Part shown: piece by piece, positions 8,881-16,904 of the stretch
Layout of the letters: the number at the start of each line of letters is the position of its first letter
How positions within the stretch are numbered: the stretch's first letter is position 1
NCBI GenBank assembly: GCA_023853785.1
Contig: JAJIRX010000398.1
Span: 1-16,904 of the forward strand
DNA: 16,904 nt
Reading direction: 5' to 3'
Origin: Psilocybe azurescens
Taxonomy: Eukaryota > Basidiomycota > Agaricomycetes > Agaricales > Agrocybaceae
Translations under genes and position numbers: made by a program
Notes under the pieces: generated by a model
Told to the model about the DNA's origin: nothing
Seen by the model: the letters and a program-made list of their open reading frames with translations, nothing else
The model's database searches: none

Positions 8881-11367
8881 CTAATTTGCTCCATCTTTTT
8901 CTACACGGCTGTTGCTGCGATTGGCAGTAGAGTCTATCATTGAGCTTGCCGACAGCGGTTGTAGGAGCTTCGGATTGGCTGCGTATCTGCTTCCCATTCT
9001 TATTCTTCTTCCATACTTCCATAGGAGAATCGGACTGCAATAGTGAAACGTCAAATGTGATGACGACTAGAAAGAAACTACCTCCAACTTACGCTGGGCA
9101 ACCTATTGCGATAGCTAAACAAGCCAAAATCGTATCTCCTTTACCATAACCAATTTTGGCGTACATCGCAGGCGAAAAAAGGGGGAATCCAAAACCAGCT
9201 AGCGAACGCAGAGTGTTCACGGCCGCTAACGCTAGATCGAAGGTCTGAGAATGAGAATGTACGAAGAATAGGGCCGGGCACACCAGAAGCTGCATGCAAG
9301 GTAAATGTGTCGACGACATAGGTCTGAACTCCTTGAAAGACAAGATTCGACCCGGCACCAACGAATAGGTTTCCCTTCCATATTTTCTGAAATTAAGTGA
9401 TAAGCATCCAGCGTGATAGGTGTGGGCGTACGATGTCGACTGCAATCCAGTGTATTTTTTCTGAGCCGACCACCCACTCAATAACAGACCAAAAGGAACC
9501 AGCATAGATCCAAGGATGATCGTCGCTATACGGATTAAATCACTTCATGTTTCTTTTTTTAGTAACTGAAATACTGACGAAGGCGAAACTCAGGCTCCCC
9601 AACACCGTTATTTTTGTTCTTGAAATGGATGTAGATACGATCGATATATCGGGCACTCGCTTGGGAAGAAAGCGTTAACCCCAAACCTAATGCGATATAG
9701 TGGAGGCCCCCGGTACCAGGACCCTCGTTGTATATGCTGCTAAATATAATAGGCGCACTAGTAAGGAATACTAGTAGTGCACATATTCTCAATTATCAAA
9801 CAAAACGAAAGAGAATTGTATTCACGCACTGTAAAATATCCCATACACAAACGCCATGTATATTCCAAGAATCTGAACAATACTCTCGTACGCAAATAGC
9901 CGGAAAGGCCGCGTTAATGCTGTCCTAAATATATTCTTCCATCTGAGACGATCATTAGCACTGTATAGCAGGCTGAGCTCAATTCTGAGAGCATTACGTT
10001 CGTTCTTCAGAGGATTCAAAAATTGTCCGCACTATTTTGTGCGGCTGGTTTTCAAGATCGAGTCTTTTTCGTATCTGGTTTGCTTTTGCTCAAGCAAAAA
10101 TGGTGCATAAGCTAGACACGTCAATGGGTTAACAATGAACATCTACAGAGCTGACGGAGGCGTACATTCTCGAAGGTAGAATAGCCCAGTTATTTGCACT
10201 ACGACATCTACTAAACTTGTTGACCAGAAAACCCATCGCCAGGTTGACCTTTCAGCGATCCTAATTAGTAGGAAATTCTTATTAGTACAATGTAGGTACA
10301 CTGAATTGCATTAATTATTACTAACCAACCTCCACACACAGGTCCTATAGCTGGTCCTAACAGGGGTGCCAGTGAATATACCGCAATCGCCTTACCCCTC
10401 TCTTCTGGAAGCCATATATCGCCAAGGACTCCTCCACCGATCTTACCATATAAAAAATCAGTCCACGGAAATATGGCCATTTGTGAAGCTTAAAGACTCA
10501 CAGAAAGCGGTGCCGCTCCGCCGAGTCCAGCCAGAAATCGAAAAACAAGTAATTGTGTCTTACTTGTAGAAAAACCGCACCCCGTGTTCCAGGCTATATG
10601 TAAAGAATGCACAAGCATCGCATGAGCGTATTAGAGGGGGGGAAATGATAATCGGGTATGGAGTTTACCTAGATAAAATAAGTAGGATGATTGTAGGACT
10701 CGGGTGCGACCGAATATCTCGCTGAGAGGTCCTACAAACTATAATAATGCCCGTCAGATATGCCTCGAATCCAAAAGAATAAATAAAAATGATGGTGAAG
10801 GTACGTACCAAAGGACCAGCAGCTGGTAGGAGAAATTCAAATTCAAATTCAAATTACACCAAAGCGTAGTTAAAATAGAACAAGAAAATACCTACCAAAT
10901 CCCAGCAGAAAAACGCTAGTCGTCATAGCTATAAGCACGTTGCTCGTTATTCCGAAGCTCTGAGCTACCTGGCCACTTGCAGGTGCAATCATAGACGACG
11001 AAACGGGTGATATGAATGTGACAGCCGAGACAACTAGCGTCGCAACCCATTTCTTTCGATATGGCCAACTAGAACATCGTCAACTTCATTAGGGTGGCTT
11101 GAACTGTCGACAAGGAGCCATTGCCAAAACTCACTTTTTCGGGTTTGAAGGGTCAGAAGGACCATCCCAATCAACCAAGAGCACTTCGTTATTTGTGGTA
11201 GCTTTATCTCCATTGCAAACGCGCTCTGCTCGCATCCTTTCCGAGTTCGATCGCACTTGTCCCTCGGGTACATTCCCGGATCCGCTGATGGAATCTTGGA
11301 CACCCGTCTCTGCGGAATCGGGCATCGAAGATAATGCGTCTGCTTCACAAGAGTCGTTCAAGAGCAT
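8881..11367 (-). CDS. MFS-B: full-length DHA1-type MFS transporter, 14 exons
   Basis: Predicted plasma-membrane proton antiporter of the drug/polyamine (DHA1) type exporting small molecules; the substrate is unknown. Exons: 11367-11135, 11068-10896, 10822-10809, 10738-10669, 10593-10502, 10441-10326, 10260-10166, 10111-9998, 9942-9830, 9770-9579, 9525-9432, 9386-9284, 9231-9093, 9034-8881. With two one-base repairs the length is 1704 nt (567 aa). The order is: acidic N-terminus ending [17 protein letters not shown]1 from about residue 84, motif [10 protein letters not shown] (about 143-151), LPEERGKA (205-212), motif [16 protein letters not shown] (218-232), central loop, TM7-12, and a basic tail after [15 protein letters not shown]. 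The frame breaks fall at T runs 10084-10087 and 9455-9460 (plus strand), each one base short; MFS-C has the predicted lengths for both exons. ATG 11367 is chosen because the frame upstream of it (to 11430) looks non-coding. It is the only MFS copy here with both halves. Confidence 0.85.
10809..10822 (-). other. 14-nt micro-exon of MFS-B
   Basis: Flanked on the minus strand by CTACCAG and GTACGT. It encodes most of AAGPL, and skipping it would shift the frame. It matches the MFS-A micro-exon in length, phase and encoded position (GPL before motif A). Confidence 0.8.
10833..10855 (-). repeat. Hexanucleotide microsatellite (AAATTC)3 plus AAATT in an MFS-B intron
   Basis: Three perfect AAATTC units followed by AAATT lie inside the intron upstream of the 14-nt micro-exon. 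The tract ends ten bases from the 3' splice site, where branch point and pyrimidine signals usually sit. The corresponding MFS-A intron has no such repeat. Confidence 0.85.
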
Positions 11368-11997
11368 GGCCTGCAGGCGATAGCAAAGCTTCAAGAGAGT
11401 ATAAAAGAGTCCGACTCGTAGGTATTCCAACTGCTTTCAGGTCTGTGAGGACACAGGCCTTGAAGCAATTATAGACTCCGGTACGAGGATACATGAAGTC
11501 GGACAGAGCATTCATTTTATAGAACCGAGGTCAACTATCGATGACCTTATTTCGATGACTGTGATGAATAAGACGGAGGGTGCATGGAAAGTGTGAGTGT
11601 GAGTCATTTGAGAAGGAAATATTTTCGATCGCCTGACCTGCCCATAGTATGCACTAAGTGCGCCTCGAGGAGACTTGTACTAAGCAGAAAATGGTATCCA
11701 AGATGGATGTCGGAGCCGTTGGAATATTTTATATGTGCAGCGTCGGCCGACGGATAACTTTGATTTCCAACTTGTAATTTTTTAGAAGTATCCCACACAA
11801 CTCCACTGGCATGAAATTTAAATATATAACAATAGCATTAGAGGCGGCCGTACATACGCCCAAAAGTCATAAAGTACATACTACGAATATGTATACACCT
11901 TGTATCCCCCGCGCTCTAAATAGTCCAAGTCCGTGCGAAAGCAATGCGACAGTGATTATCACGTTCTAAAGTAAACTGCAAGTTGTCGTATAAAATC
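11368..11997. other. Intergenic spacer between MFS-B and MFS-C; no gene seen
   Basis: Contains the 5' flank of MFS-B and the 3' flank of MFS-C. Only short frames without recognisable motifs are present. A TATAAAAG at about 11400 reads on the plus strand, the wrong way for MFS-B, so it is not called a promoter. Confidence 0.55.
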
Positions 11998-13419
11998 TTA
12001 AACGGCATTCTTCTTTTCGTTATGGTGGTCGTTATGCGAGGCCTCGAGAGTCGGACCGGCTGATATAGGCGGTGATCGCGGATGCGCCTGTTTGTTCGCG
12101 TATCTGCTGCTCATTCGGATTCTTTTACCGAATTTCCAGAGGAGGATTGGACTGTCGCACGGAAAAGAGTTTAGGTCAGCAATAGGCTACGGCGGGATGT
12201 CTTCTATAGAATAAGAACTTACGCTGGGCATCCTAGTGCAATAGCTAAAGCTGCTAGAATGGTATTGCCTTTTCCATAACCAAGCTTGGCGTACATCGAA
12301 GGCGCAAAGAGAGGGGAATTCAAAAACCAGCTAACGAGCGCAGCGTGGACACAGCTGCCAGAGCTGAGAGAACAACAAGACATAGATAAGCGAAGGAACG
12401 CTAGGGTCGAAAGAGAAGAAAACGTACCAGACTTCCGCATGTAGCGTAAACGTATCGACGACATAGGTTTGAATGCCCTGGAAAACGAGGATCATGCCTG
12501 CCCCGACACAATGCCCTGGAGTCCAATATTAACACTGTTTAATCAGAGCATAAAATAAATTTATGAAATAGACGCACGAAGTCGACAGCGATCCAGTGTA
12601 GCTTATGATGTGCCGCCCAGCCACTTAGCAGCAAGCCGAAAGGAAGAATTATAGATCCTGGAATAGTGGTTGCTGTAAGTGATTAACCTCCATGTCAGTC
12701 GTAGGTCATGTCTCGAATGATTATCACTACTCACAAAGGCGGAATTCAGGCTCGCCGACGCCATTGTTCCTCTTCTTGAAGTGTATGTATATGCGGTCCA
12801 TGAACCGAGCATTGATTTGGGAAGACGCCGACAATCCAACGCCGAGCGCAATATAATGCAGTCCCCCAATTCCGGGACCTTCGTGGTAATTATCCCTGAA
12901 AATGACTGGCATCGTAGTGAGGAAGACTACGAAAAAGGGTCAGTACAGATTCTAGGGAAGGAGGAAAGGAGGAAAGAACGTACGATAGAAGATTCCATAT
13001 ACGAATGCCATATATACTCCAAGAATCTGAACGATGGTCTCATATGCGAAGAGTTGGAAAGCTCGTGTCAATGCTTTTGCGAATATATGCTGCCATCTGG
13101 AATGATAACTTGAGCATTTTCGAAAAAGGAAGGGCGTGGTCGAAAACTTACGATCGTGGTTCCGCTGACTCGAAGATAGTCCTAACTTCTCTATGCGGCG
13201 CGTTTTCTTCATCAAGTTTCTTTCGGATCTCTTTCGCCTTTTGTTCAAGTAGGTAGGGTGCAAATGCTGAAGACAAAGAGCGTCAACGCTAATTGAACAA
13301 AGGCAAGGGCAAAGATGGACAATGAGGGCTTTACTTTCACGAAGGAAGAACACTGAACCAGAACGTCAACAATACTGGTCGACCAGAATACCCATCTCCA
13401 CGTCGACCGCTCCGCAATC
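11998..13419 (-). pseudogene. MFS-C: C-terminal half of a DHA1-type MFS transporter
   Basis: Begins at the exon encoding [12 protein letters not shown] (13419) and runs through the last exon to TAA at 11998. It matches exons 7-14 of MFS-B: 13419-13335, 13266-13152, 13096-12984, 12926-12735, 12672-12578, 12515-12428, 12363-12223, 12151-11998. Exon lengths 115, 113, 192, 95 and 154 equal those of MFS-B after its repairs. The N-terminal half with motifs A and C is missing, and the 443 bp upstream hold no earlier MFS exon, so it is a 5'-truncated remnant. Further frame problems: exon 7 is 10 nt shorter than in MFS-B (a 9-nt loss plus a one-base run change would fit); the G run at 12501-12504 (plus-strand C) is one base short; exon 13 is 2 nt too long at plus-strand runs 12313-12316 and 12322-12326; and exon 12 ends one base off phase. 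Confidence 0.8.
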
Positions 13420-13862
13420 CTGGACACTTGTCAATAGCTGGATAGTTCCATGGCAGAACCAAGACTGACCGAAACGGCGGACATTATCTCCGGTGGAAGA
13501 CGATCATGGATAATGGTAGGGTGGTGATATGCTGTGAATAATTTGGCTTGTTCAATCGGCATGGCTGGACGAATTGTTCAAGGCATGTATTCTGAGAATA
13601 CCTGACCGATTGAATTAGCGATCGATTGTGAAGAGTCGAGTTGGCATCACAACAGACGCCCTGTACTGCTCTCGGCAAATTACGGCGGGAGGTCAGCAAG
13701 TTCAAACTCAGTCGCTTCTTACCAGGTTTGTACTAGGTATGTTCTTGCGTTCGAACTGTTTCGAATCACAACACAGTCTGCCAGGTTCGTCACATTTTTT
13801 CCGTTCATTGACAAGTTAAATTTTATGTTATAGCTCGACGGACGACACCATATGAGCTCATA
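13420..13862. other. Spacer between MFS-C and FBX2; no gene seen
   Basis: Lies between the broken 5' end of MFS-C and the start of FBX2, so it should hold at least one rearrangement junction. I looked for the missing MFS exons on the minus strand and found none. No terminal inverted repeats or target-site duplications were recognised. Confidence 0.55.
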
Positions 13863-15192
13863 ATGGCTATAGCTACCAGCTTGATTTCGGTGTTATCGGG
13901 AAAATTGTACAAGTTGTGACTACCTTCAGCTATAGGGAAAGACAAACCACCCTACGCAGCCTGTCGGAGCTGTCTCACGATTTTTTCTATGCGACAAAAT
14001 CGCTACTTTTTCATCTATCAGATGGCCTCATCCGAAGAAACAAGACAATGAATCAGGATTACACTTTCTGCCAGAGAGGCTATGGTCGTACTTTCAATAA
14101 GCCAAGAGATGGCCTTAGATCTATCTGATCATTTGCTCCAGGAATTTTAGACTAGACTGGCCTGATGATGGGCCTGATGCATCTCCAACTGCCCCAGATG
14201 TTATGTATATAATCGAGGCGTACACACCAAAGGACCTAATTAAACTCGAACAAGCAGTTCCCAGGATGGAAAACATACGTACCTTTCACATCACTTGTCC
14301 CTTCTATCCACCGAATTCTTTCCTTCGTGCTATTGTAAAAGATGTCCCGAGTATCAAGGATATGAGAATGATTGATACCCCGTTCAGAAAAGGACTAGCC
14401 CCAAACAGCCTTCCATCTATAGCTACTTTCAAACTTGAATGCCTTTCCTTCACTCCTGTCGGGAAACTAACAGAGTGGGGAAGGTCCTGTTGAAAGAAGG
14501 TACAGTAATATGGGCTATTACTCACGTCCGCATAGCAAGAAGTAATGGACCCTCAAAGGCTCTGAGGCGGAACTGGCTTTTACGCCTTTCGCTCATAGTA
14601 GAGCAAACTTTGAGATGGTATTAAACAATTTAGATACTACAGGAAATGGTAAATGTCTCAAGACTTTCAGGATCATGGTAGAAGATGGGCTTGACTCCAC
14701 ACATTTTGAACGACTAGGACAGATATGCCCATTGCTAGAAAACCTTGAGGTGGAAATATGTGGATATTGCGATGGAGAAGCAGGATGTACTCTAGATGGG
14801 TAAGCAATTATTTGACGGAAGTTTTGGCCTCCTTAAATTTTACCCCTATACAGACGGACCACGGAGACGCATTTGATAAATATGAGTATATCCAACGACT
14901 TCGAATAGGTATACCATTCGAAGGATTTGACGAAGGCGATCCCAAGACGGATCCTGGATCTTTTCTGTGTGCAGACCGCCGAAAGTGTGAGTTTTATCTC
15001 GCTTCTAGGTTGCATACCCTCTGCCAGGTTGGTTTTTAATACCGTACGGAAGCTGGGGGTTATAGATATGAGGACCGATGGTTGGACTTTGATATACAAC
15101 GCCTTTGGGATGGATCAATTGTGCTCCACGAGTTGGGACAGTCGTGGTATCCATTCCCCGAGGTCTGGACTACGGTCCCGCTTAATGAATAA
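13863..15192 (+). pseudogene. FBX2: decayed, internally deleted copy of FBX1
   Basis: Aligns along its length with FBX1 but on the plus strand. The F-box part is recognisable (LDFGVIGKIVQVVTTF... RERQTTLRSLSELSHDFFYATKSLLF), as are YTPKDLIKLEQAVPRM, FHITCPFYPPNSF, ICPLLENLEVEICGY, RYEDRWLDFDIQRL and WYPFPEVW, ending at TAA 15190-15192. Lesions that are not run-length changes: the first splice donor is gone (LWSYF is followed by CAATAA); the region matching plus-strand 5525-5987 of FBX1, about 155 codons, is missing at about 14543, next to an in-frame TAA (14543-14545); and another in-frame TAA (15037-15039) replaces the Glu of GFEYR. There are also one-base run shortfalls at 14007-14011, 14461-14463, 14477-14480 and 14798-14800. 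The exact start is uncertain because the ATG at 13863 is out of frame with the F-box segment. Confidence 0.85.
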
Positions 15193-15337
15193 ACACAACG
15201 GTGATGTTTTTCTCATCCATAGAGTCGACCTTTCAATTGCTTCTCAATTTATACATTTGGCTTCTATCTCTGACAAGATAACGTGGAAAGACCGGCACAG
15301 TGCCAGACACACAGCGTTCATACCATAACACTTGTGC

Positions 15338-16904
15338 TTAATGAAGGTCGAGACCATACTTCTCCACGAAGGCTCGGAATTCCTTTCTGCTAACACCATC
15401 AGCCGCCCAGGCCTCGGCAAACTTGATCTTGAGAGCTTGGGCATTTTTCCGCAGCTCGTCTCCTTTCGCACTGCGGCAAGCGTCGATGACCTCTCTAATC
15501 TCAACACCTACAGCCTCCCGTGTACCCTTTGCCTTGCGTCCGTTCCTGAGCAAAGGCTTCAAACCGTTTTCGCCGGTTCGCACTTCCACTAATTCGAAAG
15601 CGACATTGAGATTTTCGGTCATATGTGCAGCAGCAGCGGGTTGGTCGGCTTCGAATGGCCAGCATATCCTGTGAAGCATCGAAATGAGGTTCAAAACTTC
15701 AAATTATCTAGCAGAGAATGAACATACACAGGGGATTCCACTTGCAAGAGTCTCCATGACACTGTTGTGCCCGCCATGAGTCATGAACCAGCCAGTAGCC
15801 TACAAACTCGGGTATGAGCACAGGTTAACTAGGCGCTTATATGAAAGGGCATACAGGGTGGGTCAGAATATACTGCTGTGGAACCCACTTGGAGATCAGC
15901 CCAAGGCCAGTTACCTTGATTTTTTGGGCCAGGTCATCCGAGATTTTGGCCCAAGGTGATGCGTAGCTGAGGACTACGTGCGTTGTCAATACGCAAATGT
16001 TGAGCAAATTCTAGAGAGACTTACGAAGGGGAATTTCTTCTCAACCAAGGCTTCAATGACCTCCTCAATGTAGTTCTGCTCTGATGGCCAGAAAATAGTG
16101 CCGAAAGAGATCTAAACATTGTCGTCAGTACATAGAGATTACAAACAATTTATAAATAGAACATACCAAGAGGACCGATTTTTCGCCGTATTCTGCTTGT
16201 GCTTTCTCGAGGAAATCCTTGGTCTCTGTGCTTCCAGGAGCATCTTCGACTTTCCTAGTGGATAGCACGGGTCCAATGACATATGCGTCTTTCTTCCAAC
16301 TAGCAAACCATGATTTGAATGCGCCGATCGACTCTGCTTCGAAGGCATATGCTGTGGTCGCGAAAACTGCATCGCATTCTTTAAGACCTCTAAGGGTAAT
16401 CGAGTCTTCATGAGTCCTGTTATAGGTATATTCACGATAGGGGCTCACGCTTGGGCTGTTTTGATTATTTCGCTAAGAGGAACATGAATAAGAAGCTATC
16501 GACAAATAGCAGTCAGCCTGATGTGCCTTGCATAAGCCGCATTCTACATGTGACTACTCTTACCGTCTGCGGGAAGGCTTCCCAATCATACATGTCAGGA
16601 AGTCCAGCGATCTGGACGATCTTTCCCTCTGTGTGATTATAGATCTGGATATCCGTACAGCTGCTTAGAGGACATCCTGAAGAAATATAATTCGTCATCA
16701 TGAACTTACCTTGTCGCCTATCTCGAGTGGTGTTTTCCGGTACGCACTGCCTCTGCTTCGATCCTAGCACTGAGGTCCTCAAATGACCCTCCATGGCTGG
16801 CAGGTCCAAATAGGCGGACACCGTGGGATGTATGGCCGGTCACCCATGCAAGAATGGGCACAGTGTTTCCGGTAATGGCATGTGGCCAGCATCTGGTAAT
16901 ATGC
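15338..16904 (-). CDS. UDP-glycosyltransferase UGT2 (GT1 family), N-terminus outside window
   Basis: Paralogue of UGT1, about three quarters identical over the last exon by eye. Exons: 16904-16710 (partial), 16644-16564, 16495-16449, 16389-16167, 16111-16025, 15973-15855, 15799-15728, 15668-15338. Key motifs are present: RGLKECDAVFATTAYAFE, ISFGTIFWP, KWVPQQYIL, THGGHNS, PFEADQP, ending FVEKYGLDLH and TAA. The N-terminal catalytic His region lies beyond the edge. Three frame breaks appear, each at a short run: plus-strand T run 16733-16736 (one short), the C at 15974 next to a splice acceptor (one short) and the G run 15731-15734 (one too long). Exon lengths 81, 223, 87 and 331 equal those of UGT1 (the last after its repair), while 119 and 72 differ from 120 and 71 by exactly those bases. 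I read it as a real gene with assembly errors. It converges on FBX2, 145 bp away. Confidence 0.85.

Noticed and set aside
11398..11406. TATAAAAG on the plus strand upstream of MFS-B
   Set aside because: It is oriented away from MFS-B and no plus-strand gene follows it.
11604..11798. Minus-strand open frame between MFS-B and MFS-C
   Set aside because: No similarity to the missing MFS exons or any recognised domain; composition looks non-coding.
16645..16676. Possible extra frameshift in UGT2 at an acceptor near 16676
   Set aside because: Using the acceptor that starts the exon at 16644 gives an 81-nt exon identical in length and phase to UGT1, so no frameshift is needed there.

Overview
The window looks like nuclear DNA of a filamentous basidiomycete, most likely an Agaricomycete. 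Genes are cut by many short GT..AG introns (about 46-70 bp), intergenic gaps are short, and the gene families are typical of that group: F-box-like proteins with a long C-terminal half, UDP-glycosyltransferases with roughly ten exons, and DHA1-type MFS transporters. I see no RNA genes, CRISPR arrays or intact transposons. The placement is by family style and intron style only; no species is claimed.

Layout, left to right: (1) 2-1702 (+), the 3' part of a VHS-GAT trafficking adaptor cut by the left window edge. (2) 4131-1919 (-), UDP-glycosyltransferase UGT1, 10 exons. (3) 6668-4856 (-), F-box-like protein FBX1, 3 exons, fully open. (4) 8583 (or 8666)-7435 (-), MFS-A, only the N-terminal half of an MFS transporter. 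(5) 11367-8881 (-), MFS-B, a full-length 14-exon MFS transporter. (6) 13419-11998 (-), MFS-C, only the C-terminal half of an MFS transporter. (7) 13863-15192 (+), FBX2, a decayed and internally deleted copy of FBX1 on the opposite strand. (8) 16904-15338 (-), UGT2, a second glycosyltransferase cut by the right window edge.

The region from 1.9 kb to the right edge is therefore a duplicated accessory locus: two UGTs, two F-box genes and three MFS copies, of which one MFS and one F-box gene look whole. Read 5'->3' on the minus strand, the MFS copies run C-half, whole gene, N-half, and both half-genes break in the same exon. UGTs conjugate sugars to small hydrophobic molecules and DHA1 transporters export small molecules, so a conjugation-plus-efflux role is plausible, but that rests on proximity and family knowledge alone.

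A second pattern runs through the window. Nearly every frameshift I found is a one-base change in a short homopolymer, or can be explained that way. Comparing exon lengths between the duplicated copies predicts these indels independently: UGT1 against UGT2, and MFS-B against MFS-C, agree exon by exon once one base is added or removed. This points to homopolymer errors in the assembly more than to gene death, so only lesions of other kinds (the halved MFS genes, and the deletion and in-frame stops of FBX2) should be taken as real decay. I did not find a convincing previously undescribed system here.
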